A stretch of 64,000 nt of DNA from Lantana camara (lineage: Eukaryota; Streptophyta; Magnoliopsida; Lamiales; Verbenaceae), in the NCBI GenBank assembly GCA_037501455.1, contig CM074855.1:37791001-37855000 (forward strand). Direction: 5' to 3'. Shown here piece after piece: positions 35,394-47,771 of this stretch. Position 1 is the stretch's first letter. Every line of letters begins with the position of its first letter. The position numbers and the translations under genes were made by a program. The notes under the pieces were generated by a model, which had not been told where the DNA came from, searched no databases, and saw only the letters and a program-made list of their open reading frames with translations.

Positions 35394-35415
35394 TCCTAAG
35401 CCGTATGACCTAGAC
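35394..35415 (-). other. Conserved leader block of element C
   Basis: On the minus strand it contains CTAGGTCATACGGCTTAGGA, identical to A. Confidence 0.7.
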
Positions 35416-35433
35416 TTGACACGACACGACACT

Positions 35434-35462
35434 AGAACTCTGGTTTTGCAACCTGGAGCTCT
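35434..35462 (-). other. Hairpin overlapping the primer site of element C
   Basis: Inner stem GGTT/AACC with a GCAA loop, a small internal loop, then AGAGCTC paired with GAGTTCT (one G-U wobble). Confidence 0.68.
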
Positions 35463-35469
35463 GATACAA
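35458..35469 (-). other. Primer binding site of element C (one mismatch)
   Basis: On the minus strand TTGTATCAGAGC, one base from the canonical form, followed by an eight-base spacer to the LTR. Confidence 0.78.
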
Positions 35470-35477
35470 CATTAAGA

Positions 35478-37374
35478 TGTAACACCCGCGATGAGAGCAC
35501 CACATCCCCCGCACTATGAGCCCGATCCACGTATGAAGTGACTAGTCCATACATGAAGCAACTCACAGCAAACGGAAGACAATAAAAAGGACTATCCTAG
35601 CTAGGTGGAATCTAAACCTGGAATAATAACAACCATAGCAACAGTGCGGAAGCAAGGTAATTACTCATTCAATATCAAGACAATAAATACAACTTCACTG
35701 TAAAAGTAAATACGGCTTCCCCTAAGCAAAGCACCTGTCCCAAATCATTACAAGGTAATAATACAAAACGGGTTCAACTAAAGTCCTAGGAACCTGTCCC
35801 GAGTTCTATTCAGTTCAATAGATAGATCAATTACTATAATAAATAAAATATGCGGTGAGTGTATACGTGTCAGACTCGAATAAAGACCGACAACTCAATT
35901 CCGCCTAGCAACCACCTGTAAGGAACCTGGAAGAAAAGGCGAAAGAGGGGTTAGTCTCTAGATGACTGAGTGAGTAGGAGATATACATATATATAGAAAC
36001 ATGCACATGCAAGCTGTTAATCCCAAGCAAAGTTTTAGGTAAACTAGTTTCCGTAAGGCAAGAATCAATTGATCAATGCTCGGACTTTACAACTATCAAT
36101 TTATATAATTAATTACAAGTTACAGGCTATCAGTGGCTCGGCGAGTGAGCGTGCACGTGTACAATGATTAGGTTTCAGTTTTTACAAAGGCGATCATGCA
36201 AATTCAGTCGATACAGTGCAGTGCAATAGTGTAATCACTCTGTGCAATCCATCAATACAGTCAAGACAATAGTCCGTGGAGCAACCCGTGGTGCCAGATT
36301 CACTCACACGATCTCCTTTCCCTCCGGTGATGGGAAGGTAGCTAGCCTTCAACCATCCAGTCATGGTGAACATCAGGTACATGACTCCCGATGCCCGGGA
36401 CTCCTTCCTTCACCAATCTCCTAGTGGATTCAGGGGTCATCCTAACAATGTGGGACTGTACAAGAGTTCACCGTCGGCCCGATACCTCCCTGGTTCGCTC
36501 AATACACAAGACCCAGGGCCCACAGTCGATGTGCAGTACAATATCTCACCAAAACATGAGGGGTCAGTAAATAACAATAGCAATAGGTTCAGTTTCAGTA
36601 AATGTTTACTCGATTACCATTTTGGAAATGATATAAGTATAAATATGATTTTAGGCTGAATTCTATTCATGCAGGTTTTAGGGTTACGTACTTAACTAGA
36701 ACGAAAACACCCTCACCTAGAAGATGACAATAGAAGAACACGAGCTATGCTGGTGCCTATTAGATCACGATATCCCTGCACTGGAGAAGAACTTGGAGAT
36801 AGAACAAATAAAAGGAAAGGAGGAGATGAAGGTGTGAAGCTTAATTCCTTGAAGAACTTAGATAAAATACTTGGCTCCTAGCTTCCTTGATCCACCGAAA
36901 TAGAGAGGGGGAGAAAAAGGGATGCCTTGAGCTTTTCTCATAGATGTAAATGAAGAAGATAAGGTATGTATATAATATGTCGATCAAAGTAGGGGGAAGT
37001 AAAAGGGAAATTACAACTTGTTCCACAAGGAATTTAAGTTAATGCAATCAAGGAGTAAACTTTGTCATGTAATCAATTTGGTCCAATGATATTTTCATGC
37101 AATCAAGTCCTCAATTTTGTAAAATGATCAATTAGGGACATATAGGCAATTAAGTCATGTTCATCAATTAACTCACATATCAATCACATACAATTAATAA
37201 CATAATTCACAAGTTGGTCATAAATTCATATAATATCACATAAGCATTTAATAAAATGCACAAAATATCATGAAAAGTGTAACTTTAGAAATAAACGAAT
37301 GAAATAAATCCTATCTCTCGAAACTCACACGTATGGCGCGCGTACCTGAACGGCTGGAAAACTGGGGCGTTACA
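35478..37374 (-). repeat. Element C 5' LTR
   Basis: 1,897 bp, shorter than the other LTRs. It starts TGTAACACCC on the plus strand and ends GGGGCGTTACA. The CCACATCCCCCGCAC motif is near 35501 and an exon-like block at 36717-36775. I find no four-palindrome array here. The right target duplication should be taaga (37375-37379); its partner lies before base 1. Confidence 0.85.
36717..36775 (-). other. Exon-like block in element C 5' LTR
   Basis: On the minus strand, 59 nt between CCAGTGCAG and CTAG/GTGAGGGTG. The 24 bases after the donor are shared with solo LTR H. Confidence 0.48.
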
Positions 37375-38221
37375 TAAGACAGGACCAGAGCGCGTAAATA
37401 CAATAAGAAAGCAGAAGCATATAACAAAAATTCAGGAAGATAAATCCATAAAACGGGTTCAACTATCCCTAGAAGCCTATTCCGAAATATATATATCAAG
37501 ATTTTATAAAGTTCTGACATAATCCCTTAACACATACAAATCATATACGAAAGTGTGACCGGAAACAAAAAAAAGAGCAACTCGAACTAGGTGACTAGAA
37601 CTCGAACGACTCACGACTCAACCTAGCACGAACCAAAACCTGCAAACTAAAAAGTTGAAAGGAGAGGGCCAGTCCACCAACTGAGTGAGGGGGCTAATGA
37701 AAATCCACACACGTATACTTATAGAGCAAAGCATATAATAAACAAAAGACGATGAACCGGGATAGGGTTTTGCAAACTAAAGTCATTTACAAATCAAACG
37801 TATACTTATACTTATTCAAAAGATAACAAGCTTAGCATATTCTTAACATAAGTTAAGAGAAAGCTCCTATCTCGTTTCATAACCAACATATCATAATCGA
37901 TTCTTATACCCGGTGAGTACGGGTCTTACATAATCTCCCCAATTCTTAACATAAATACAAAACGGAAAGCATAAATCATAAACAATCCATCCCCAACATC
38001 CATGTAGTTCGGGGAGCAAACCCTCACTACACATTACCATTACCAAAAACACACAGGGTAGCTAATCTATGTTGTGCCTTCCCCGGTTATCCACCGAGGA
38101 CTTAAAGCACCAAACCTCGTCAACCTCCATGAGTCGCACGTGAGTACTTCAAATGAGAGCGTACACAGGGGTCATAACCGATGACCCCATGGTCGTCCCC
38201 GGTCTTCCTTACCCATGTCGC

Positions 38222-38258
38222 GGGGGGGGGGGGGGGGGGGGGGGGGGGGAGGGGGGGG
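38222..38258 (+). repeat. Poly-G tract in element F (28 G, A, 8 G)
   Basis: 28 consecutive G at 38222-38249, one A, then eight G. The equivalent place in E has only a GGGCCCGG-like stretch, so this is a local expansion or an assembly artefact. Confidence 0.9.
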
Positions 38259-38643
38259 CCCAAATGCAAACCATTACAAACATAACATACCATAACTCGC
38301 TACTATACATACCAAAATCAAAATCATAACTTACGTACCTCATCGGAGCATACCTTAACTTGAAACTTAGCATATGCTATAGACGTACCTCTGCGTGTCA
38401 TCTTAATCCGTAGCTAGCATGAAGAGACACGGTTTGGAGCATAGCCTTGTTGCAAAACATAAGCTCACATACGCTTATACTTATAGTTTTCAAAACCCAT
38501 AATCATTTGACAAGGTCATAAACATATTGTATAAACACTTATCTATTATATAAATACAATAGTATATTCACATGCAAGCTTGAAAATGAGTACATGAGGT
38601 TGTAGGTCGCATTAACTATAAAGAAACAAACCTAAAACCTCAC

Positions 38644-38714
38644 CTTTTTACCAAAAGTGCTCCCGGGAGAGCGTTGATGACCAAGAAAAAGCTAAGTGGT
38701 GGATCCGACACCTC
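38644..38714 (-). other. Exon-like block in element F
   Basis: On the minus strand, 71 nt between GAGTTCAG and AAAAAG/GTGAGGTTTT. Confidence 0.48.
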
Positions 38715-39508
38715 CTGAACTCAAATCTAAGACAAACAAACACATACTCAAGACATAGACTCGATCATGAACCAATTAGATGTACGGCGATGCATAGGAA
38801 TGCAAATGGATGCAATGCACGTCCTATACATTCGTACTTAGGCATATCAGAGCAAATAACCAAATATCACATAAAGAATTCAAGAAGTAAACTCATAACA
38901 TATTAAGTAAACTTATAAAGTATCATATAATAGCATATCATATGCATTCGTAAGCTTGAAATCCAAAGAAAAAGCAAGAGATGCAAGAAAGTGTTAAATG
39001 TTTCATATAACGGTCATGAATTACGCCTAACAAACGAAGTCATAAACTTAAAATAATTAACAAAACACAATATATTGCAACACATTAACATGTTAGGATC
39101 ATAATAGGGGTGTGAGAACGCAATAAAAACGAAAGCGAAGCGTTAAAAGGAGCTCCGAGCAAAAATGGGCAAAAGTTGACAGATTATCAAAATGTGCAAG
39201 CTGTACCAAAATGGAGATATCTCGAGTTATAGATGTTGTAATTGAGTTTTGTTTCTTGGATACAAAACTAGACAAATAGAGGTTTCCGACGATATATGGC
39301 TCAAATTTTAGTTGAAAGCGATGTGAAAATGACGTAGGTTTAAAGTTGAATAAATGCAGAATTCCGGCGAAGTGGCGACACAAATTTCAAACGTTTATAT
39401 CTCACTAACCAGGACGAATTTTAAGGTGATTCCAATTGGAGAGTGTTCTAGACTCAAAGAGGTTAATTTTATCTGAAAATCAGGTTAAATGAAGCTTGGA
39501 TAAAAGGG

Positions 39509-39628
39509 TACCCGGCCGGGGAGATTACAAGATAAAAGTTCCCCATCCTGGGGAAGAGTACAGAAACTCTTTGCATAAGTGTCACCACCCAGGGACACTT
39601 TCTTAACAAAATCTCCCCGCCCGGGGAA
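39509..39628 (-). repeat. Four-palindrome array, element F
   Basis: Four inverted pairs of the CCCCGGCCGGGG type, or degenerate forms, are centred near 39515.5, 39547, 39588.5 and 39620.5. Spacings are 31.5, 41.5 and 32 bp. The third copy has become GTGTC...GACAC, but its arms still pair. Confidence 0.8.
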
Positions 39629-40082
39629 AGGCTAGTAGTGGGACAAAGAGCGGCAACAGGGCTGTTTCGAGATGGAGGATGAAGGGGCAACAAAGCAGCA
39701 CAAGGACCACGAAAAACAGCCACAAAACTAGCAAATTCTAGCCCTCAAACTTCTTGCAACAACCGGCAACAAAGAGAGATCAAGATATAAAAGAGTTTCC
39801 ACCATCTTCTTACAAGAATTCTTAAGAGCATTAATGGAAACTTAACAATCGTTCAACCACCAACTAATTCGAGTCTATACAATCATAAATGAAGCTCATG
39901 TGGTCACATATATAGCTTGAAATCAACAAATAACACAAGAGTTGACCTATAATTTCATATGAACACTTAAACCCTTACTATTCATATCATATATCATATC
40001 TCCAACAAAACCAACTAAAATTCAGAATTTCATGGATGAAAATGATCACATAAGGATGAGAATAACAATCATACACTTACCC

Positions 40083-43000
40083 TGTAACATCCCGCTCGTC
40101 CGACTTATAAGGTACGCCACATTTCAATCTTTTTATGTGTTTAATTTTGTGATTTTGTGTTTTGCGTGGCCCTATTTTGAACTCTTTTAGAGCTTAGGGG
40201 CCCCTTTGTAATTTTATCTTTTTAGGGGTTTTTCGGTCATTTATCGTTTGAATAAGATTTTGACCATTTTGACCCCTTCAACGTGTCCGGGGTATCGAAA
40301 CGAGTCCGTAGACTCTAAGTTTGCTCAATTCTGACGTCGGTAACCTCTCCTACCGATCGTTTTGCGCACGAGGACCCGGGATAAAACACCCGGATCCTCG
40401 TTTAACGTCACAGAGCACGCTCCAGCCCTCTCTCTTCTCCCGCTCTCTCTCTCTCTACGTTATACACACACACCCAAGGTGTTATTTCACACACGTGCCC
40501 AAAGTCGCTCGTTTCTCGATGGAATTCGACGAACCAATAGTCTATTTCGATTAGGTCGATGACGTGGTCACAACCGTACCATGATCTCGACCAACCGACA
40601 AATGGTGGCGGAGTTATCATCATTTTTCAGGCGCGGCTGATGAAAGAGGCTGAGCCGCCACTTCGCCGCCCATTCGTGGCGACTTCCGGCGGCGATTTCG
40701 GGGCACGCGCCCCAGACCCATAAAGAGGACATCCCTGTACTTCATCTGACGTTGGCGGCGCGGGCATCTGGGCCATGATGGCGCCGCACGCGCCGCCTGA
40801 AGCTCGCGGCGGCGGCTCCCGTCATTGTAGCGGCGACGATTTCGTCGATCCGGCGGTCTTTTTCGATGAAGGTTGGTGTTTCCTACCCTTTTCCGACCTC
40901 CTGAGTCCATTTTCGGTATCGATTTCATCCAATTTTGGCCGTAAGTGGTGGTTCCGGCGACTTGAGAGGCGGCAGGAACTTCGGCGGCCAACGGGGGCCT
41001 TTTCCGTCGATCTTTTGGCCTCGGGATCTTCACGAAAGTTGTTCGGAACGACGAGAACTATTATCCTTTGATCACGCGACTCCAGATTCGGCCGTTTGGT
41101 GGCGGATCGTGACTATGCAGCGGCGGCGCAATGGCGGGACTAACTCCGGGGATTTTATCCGGCGACCACCTTAGGGGTTTCAAAGAGCTCATCTCGGGTA
41201 AGACAATGCTTCTTTCGGATTCGATTTTGGTTCACCGGTTTGGAAGTAATTTGGATTTGAAGATTTTAGGGTTTTCGTATTCTTGGATTTGAAATTGGAG
41301 ACAATTGGCTTGGAATTTTCAGAAATTGATCGAGGAATTGGAATGAGCACGAGGAATCCTTGCACGGGTGAATTTTTGGGTTTTTTCCGGCACATTCCGG
41401 CGGCGGCCGACGACTGTTCCGGCGGCGGTGCTCCGGAGACCTTCGGACAGCTTGTCGGCTTCGTCGTGGTGAGTCCAACATCACTTTCCATTCATCAATC
41501 GGACACTCGGTTTATTTTCTACGAATTTATTTGTGTATTTGGGACATATTTGAATTAATTGTTTAAATGCGAATTAATTTCTATATGTTTGAATTGTCGA
41601 TCGAAATGTACTCCTATGTGTATGAAATTACGTATGGAATGAAATATGATAAGTATGGATTTTGTAATTTGTAAATTGAATCCCGATTTATTGAATTTAT
41701 GCTAATTGATTAGATTAGATGGGGTGTTTGTGTAATTTTGAAACGAGATGAATTCGTTTGATTTAATTAGTTCAACCTTGCTAATTGAATCCATTATGTA
41801 ACATACGAATTGGGCAGGCCACACGTACGAATCATATGAACTTAGTATGATTAGAATTTGATATGTGACCTCGTGAGATTTATATAAAATTCAAAGCATG
41901 CTATTACGATTTGCTTAGCTTTGTAATACGTGTAAATTTGTATGAAATGTAATATGTAAACTTGCGTGATTTGAATTAATTAAACTTTAACTTGTCACTT
42001 GGTAAATAAATATGTTAATCACGAATATGTTAAAGAAATTATTATGTCTAACATTGAAACTTTGAATTAAGGTTTAATCACGTACATTGGAATTTAATCT
42101 ATTATATAATATCTAGGAATTTGTTATGCATCGAAAAATTATATGAGAACTTGAATGATTATGTGACTTAGTTGGAAGTTGCTTAGGACCTCGTGGATTT
42201 AAATGAATTCGTAGCATGTTATTATATGATTTATTTAGCCTTGTAATACGTGCAAGTTTATGAAATGTTGTATGTGAATTTGATTTGATTGCTTTGTAAA
42301 TGTGCAATATATGAATTGATATGAGATAATGTGAATTCCATTACCTTTCGAGTTCCCTTATTTGCATTAATGGTGCGTATGAACATATCTTAACGTTTTG
42401 TTTTGCATATAATTAATATGAATTTGACTCTTGCTTTTATGATTACGTTTCTTAAGTGTTTGAGCATGTGCCGTGCGTCTCTGTGTGGTTGTTTGACTCT
42501 GTTTGAGCTCTATGTTGTGTTTTGTGTGACTAGTTGGTTCAGGTGCACCCGGGGTGGTGACTTGTGGTCATGCAGGTTTCGGGGTAGACCGTTTGCAATG
42601 TCTTCAGCTTTGTTTGGTACCAGGTGAGGTTAGGATATAGTTATACCCTATGGCAACTTGCTCGTTTTCGAATGCATGTGGTTTATAAGCCTTATGTATA
42701 TGTAGATAGGTGCGAAGTACGTATTCTGCTGGCTTTGTCCTATGATTTGATTTGAAAAGTATGAAACGCTATGTATGAGCCTATGTATGCTTTGTCTCAG
42801 TTTTGTTATGATTTCGAGTTTAGTGTGTGTGGTATGTACGTGCGATATGATAAGTACGATATGCATGAAATATATCTGTCTGTCTGTTGCGGGTTAAGCT
42901 TCTGATTTTCGTGATATGTGTAAGTGTAAGTTGGGGCCCCAGATTCCGTGTAAGGGATGTACCGGAACCTACCTGAGCGTAGGTTGGGGGATGGAGTCTG

Positions 43001-44009
43001 AGGGTTGGAGAAGCATTGAGCACTCCCCTCTTCCGCTTTTGGATGGCTAGGGTCGCGCAATCCTTCCATCACACCTACCTGGTATGTATTGTTTTGTTTT
43101 GTTCGTTTGTGTACTCGTACCCGCCGAATTTCGTTATGTCTGTCGGTTATAAGTTCGTGAAACGGGGATAGACTCTTAAGTAAGATAAAAATTGGATTTG
43201 CTATTAACCAAATTAGTTATGTTCCAATACGTGTGCTAAGTCTGTATAAGTTTGAACGTATGTTTTGAGTTATGTATAAGCTAGGTTTTGTTAGTTCTGT
43301 TTTGATAAGTCACCCTATATATATATTATCATGGGAAATTGTTTTGGCTTGCAAAAACTAACCCCGGGTTCACGAACGTTACTTTTACTACGTGTTGTGC
43401 TCTATATATATGTAGGTGTGTGTGGGTAGTCCCTCACTCAGTCTTTGGACTGACCCCTCCCCTTTTATGTTTTTAGTTTGCAGGCTTTGCTTTGGAGGTC
43501 GTTGGAGTTCATGTTAGGCGGCAGTGTGTCATATTTGTCTTGTCTGTGTCTGTTCGTTTAAGTTGGTTAAGCATTTTTGTTTCGAATTATGTTTGCAAAA
43601 GTTTGTACAAGCTATGTTATGTACAGGTTACATTTATGATTTAAATGTTTAAAATTCGGGACAGGTTAGGACAGGTGCTCGGATTAGTTGAACCTGTTTT
43701 GATATGTAACTATTCGGGACAGGTTAGGACAGGTTTGCTGAACTAGTTGAACCCGTATATTTGATTCTAATGTATGTACTGCGTTGTATGCTTGGTGTGT
43801 AAAAGTTTTTGAAAGTTGGCATTTCGTGCTACTTCCGCTGTCATGCTTCGCATATTTCTTTTGTACAGGGTTACGTACCGCCTAGCTAGTGTGTACGTTT
43901 TCGTTTGTCACCCATTCGCTGTGACTTGGTGCGTGTGTGGACCCTCCATTTCATACACGTGTCAGGTCATATTGCGGGGGATGTGGCGCCTCACGTGCGG
44001 GGTGTTACA
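40083..44009 (+). mobile_element. Element G: solo LTR
   Basis: A single 3.93-kb LTR beginning TGTAACATCCC and ending GGTGTTACA, with duplication taccc at 40078-40082 and 44010-44014. It has a GC-rich leader (40620-41200), a donor at 41198 (CTCGG then GTAAGA), an exon-like block at 42543-42623, the CCCTCACTCAGTC motif near 43431, two copies of GGGACAGGTTAGGACAGG near 43659 and 43713, and TGCGGGGGATGTGG near 43975. No palindrome array, no internal region, no convincing gene. Related to H. Confidence 0.88.
42543..42623 (+). other. Exon-like block in solo LTR G
   Basis: 81 nt between GTTGGTTCAG and ACCAG/GTGAGGTTAGG. Confidence 0.48.
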
Positions 44010-44014
44010 TACCC

Positions 44015-44609
44015 CTTGAAAATGATGGCGGGAATGAAGGGTTATATCTCCAAATTACTGAAAATTCTCTTCCTTTCCTTATCTTGGTCAAAATGGAGAG
44101 TGTAGAGGGGATAGTGTGCTGATTTAGGTTTGAGTGGGGCCAAGAATCACGTGAAAAGGATGAAAACTGAGGGACTTGTGTGCAATTTAATGAAAGGTGG
44201 TCATTTAGGCACTAGTAGCTTGTTTCGGTCAAATTTCGGAGGCTCAAACGGGCTTATAAAAATATAAGGCTAGGTTACTTAGCTAGAAAATCTTGTCACG
44301 AGTCTGGCGCCACTTCCAAACTTCGAATCCGAATTCCTGATCTCAAGTTATGGCCTCCAGAATCCGAGGCGCTCTAAAACTCGTTAGGCCCTCAAATCCC
44401 AAAAATAAAGAAATTGTCTCCGACCAATTTGAACAAGTAAAACTGAATAAAATAAACACATAAATGAGTTCATAAACATATAATTCAAATATATCACTTA
44501 TTCATGTAGTTCGAAAATTAAAATTCAAGTTAAAGCAATTAAATACGGAAGTTAAAATGTGAAATTTAAACAACTAGGGCATATAAATCACTTAAATAAT
44601 TGATTCAAA
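44015..44609 (-). mobile_element. Element F: minus-strand LTR, second part
   Basis: The LTR resumes after G. It resembles 61600-62000 of M (for example the GTTAGGCCCTCRA... stretch). The true LTR terminus is not reached before the CACTA element begins. Confidence 0.65.
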
Positions 44610-44623
44610 CACTACTACAAAAA
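44610..44623 (+). repeat. CACTA terminal inverted repeat, left end
   Basis: CACTACTACAAAAA is the standard outer end of plant CACTA elements and is bound by the transposase. Confidence 0.88.
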
Positions 44624-44629
44624 CAACAT

Positions 44630-44880
44630 GTTGTGACGTCCTAATGTGACACCTTTTAAAAGGCGTCCTAATATACCACCTGTTGAGACGCTTTTTGTAG
44701 ATTCGTCTTATTAGATTTAATTTACTTTATCTATCAACTAAAGTAATAATAATAAGACCCTTTTACATAAGGCATCACAATACAATAAATTTAATGTGAC
44801 ACTTTTAATAAAGGGTCTTAATATGGTATATGTGTTATGACATTTTTAAATAAATGTCACAACATAGTATTGCTATTATT
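44630..44880 (+). repeat. CACTA subterminal repeats
   Basis: Several diverged motifs of the type TAATGTGACAC or its complement, often in small hairpins (for example near 44641, 44792 and 44850). Such repeats bind the regulatory protein in En/Spm elements. Confidence 0.6.
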
Positions 44881-47771
44881 TATACAACCTACATGTTGCA
44901 ATTTAATGGGAGGGAAAAGTTGGTGGTTTCCCAAAAAAAAAAAACGAGGGAACAAAAATTGCAGCTGAAATCAACAAAAAAAGGGCTTTGCTTCCCATTC
45001 TTGAACATTTCAGTTTGCTGAAAAAAACAGGGAACCAAAAAATGAAGTGCCCCCTTCCTATTTTCACAAAAAAAATCAAGTGCTGAACTTTCAGACAACG
45101 AATCTTGGTCGGAATCAAACTGAAGAAGCTCGACGGGGATCGAACTACAGAAGGTCGGACGGGAATCGTATTGCTGAGGAGAAATTTGCACTGACTTCAG
45201 CTGAAATAGCTACGGTGGGTTTCAGGTAGCGTAACTTTTCTCTAAGATTTCGTGTATGTGGCTTTAGAAATTTTCAACTCAAATTTTCAGTGTTTCGATT
45301 CTAGGGATTTAATTTATATACTTGGAATCTTAAAGCTATTTTGTCAAATCTGTATGTGTAAGCTGAAATTTGTTGCTCTTCTTGAAGGTAGAGAATCCAA
45401 TTTGGAATGTCTAGTTTAGTTTGAGTGTTGTGCCTATAATCAACTTTGAGCTTGGATTCTCACCATAGAAGATTACAGAAACTAACATTGGCAATGTTTT
45501 GTTTGCCAGAAATTTAGCTACTAGAAGAGGTCTTGATCGTACTTATGGTCAGTTGCGGCTGCCCCTGTTACCTCCGACGCTGTAAGTCCTATCTCGTAGT
45601 ATCTCAGCTTTACTCTGTTTTTTATCGTACTTGTTTGGGTGTTAAGTTAAGGTGGCATAAAAAGAAAGCATCGTTTACTGAATGATTTTCTTAGTTAAGT
45701 ATTTGTGTGGAGGTAATCGATTAATTGAGCTTGAAGCTAGTGTAACTCAGATGATCGATTTAGTGTTTTGGCATTTCAAAATTGCCATCCAGATTTAATG
45801 TTTGAAGTTCTCTTTTTTTCCCATCTAAATCTACCATTAACCAATCAAATAGGAGTTCGATGGATTCCATTACAATTGTTTAATGGGTTTTCACTGTATT
45901 CAAAATGCGTACGTTGTTTTGGGGTTGTCTTGTCTGCTTGCCTTTGTGCTTGAGCAATTTAATTATACATGGTTAATTTGAGGAGCAACTCATTATAGCC
46001 TTAGCCTGCAAATGGAGATGTCGAAGTACACTGCTCACAGTAATTTCTGCCAAAGTGAATGTATGAGTAAATATCTTCCCTTGATCATGATTGTTGCCTT
46101 CTTTTTCCAGAGTGTGATGATTATATGATCTTTTCCTTAATTATCTATGAGTAAAATTGAAGATGAGTTGCAAGATTTATGATAAAATCTTACTTGATTC
46201 TTGATATCTTGAGCTAATTGACCCCAAAACGACTGCTTAACTAAGCATGTAGTGTTTGCGTGCATAACTTGGTATATTTTAATGGTATATCCATTGTTTG
46301 GTGTTGATTTAATGTGTAGAAGGTCCTTCTCATTCTCCTGGATTGTTGAGGTGTATGTGTATGTGTGCTTAATTAAACCTGCTAAACTAGACATATAACA
46401 CTAACATGATTTGGTTTTTCAGTCTTGGACTTGTTGAAAATGTGCTCATTTGTATCTTTATCTTGCAGAATTTATTATTATCATTTCATTAGAATCCAGT
46501 GAAGTCTGTAACAAGGAAGTGTAAAGAACAACTGCACCAGAACAAGTGCTGAAGGCCTTATAGGTTTCTTATCCCAACACTATATTAGTTTTTATTTCTT
46601 CTGTGTTGGAGTGCATTTTTATTATTTTAGTTTGTTTTCTGTCTGACTTGATTTAATTTTTGTTGGAGTGTTGATGTTATCTATAAGTCAGAGTTAGTTA
46701 CTTCAAACCATAATCTGGAAATTATCAGTTATAATATGAAAATGTTGTAGATTGTTTTGTATGTTGATCGAGCATTTTTTGTTGTATGTTAAATGAATTA
46801 ATATGTTTTCAAGGAGAAGATAAATTTGAATGTGCTGAATGCCTGGCATATATAATTTTTGAAACACCTTTATTAGACTAAACAAACTTTCATTTGTGCA
46901 CGAAAAATAATATAGAAGCTAGAAATTGGTTCTTAGTTGCTTGTTGTTGAAGTACCTTTGTTTACATTTTATGAAACTAGTTGATTTATTGAAGTACAAT
47001 TTTTTATATCAGATCCAAACTTTTCAAATCCTTTTTCTGTACATGTTAATTGTTGTTTCATTAGGCATCCAAAGTTTATACGGAAGCCGATGTTTCATCC
47101 CACACCAAGAGAACTGACTGTTGGAACAACATAAAAGAAATGGTTTTCTTTCTTTCACAAGAACCTCTTTTAATTGTGGTGTTTTAATTTTGACTTTATC
47201 TGTGACATGATTCTAATTTGTAATTGTTAGGAATTATTAACCCTTTACCATCATGATGGTTACTATTGCCTTATTAATCTGACTAAATCCAAAAGAGGCT
47301 GTCCAACTTAGTTATTTGGATCTTCTTGAACTTATATCTCGAGGTTGAGTGTAATCACACAAACTTTTATTGAAATTAGAGATATTCTGAAGAAAATTCA
47401 TACTGTGAAGTTAGGATGGTATGCGTAATTGCTTATGTTTTGGGGTAAATTTGTGTAATCTGTTATTGTGAAGATAGGATAATTATTTCTGTAATATTTC
47501 AAACCTTAGGGGGAGGTTTCTGTAATTAGGTGAAAACATATTACTGGCTTTATAAGAGACTTTTGAGGATTTTTGAGGCTGTTTTATTTACATCATTGAA
47601 TGAAATTCTCTGGCATGGATCCGTATATAAGTAAATTCTTTAGCATGGAATTATTTTTGTGTTTTCTGAAATCTATGAAGAAGTTAGTTTATTTTTGGAT
47701 CAAATCTGATAGTATGATAGCATATTCATCCCCATACATTTACTTCATTAAAAACAGACTCTATTGTTGTT

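Larger units (their letters stand above)
34287..35477 (-). mobile_element. Element C internal region, 5' part (minus strand)
   Basis: 1.19 kb between the D insertion and the right LTR of C. No coding region. It matches the start of the internal region of A (leader block, hairpin, and the stretch around 35160-35190). Confidence 0.72.
37375..40082 (-). mobile_element. Element F: minus-strand LTR, first visible part
   Basis: This is an LTR in reverse orientation. It has the ACTGAGTGAGGGGGC motif near 37680, an exon-like block at 38644-38714, a four-palindrome array at 39509-39628, and a segment near 39200-39300 related to A and B. Its outer left end lies beyond C, outside the window; G interrupts it after 40082. 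No coding region. Confidence 0.75.

Noticed and set aside
35458..35469. Possible tRNA gene near the primer sites
   Set aside because: Only the 3'-end complement of tRNA is present; no cloverleaf or anticodon arm.
40620..41174. GC-rich open frames in G (and 55970-56720 in H) that could be a gene exon
   Set aside because: Several overlapping frames on both strands, inside a solo LTR with clean target duplication, low-complexity Arg/Pro composition.
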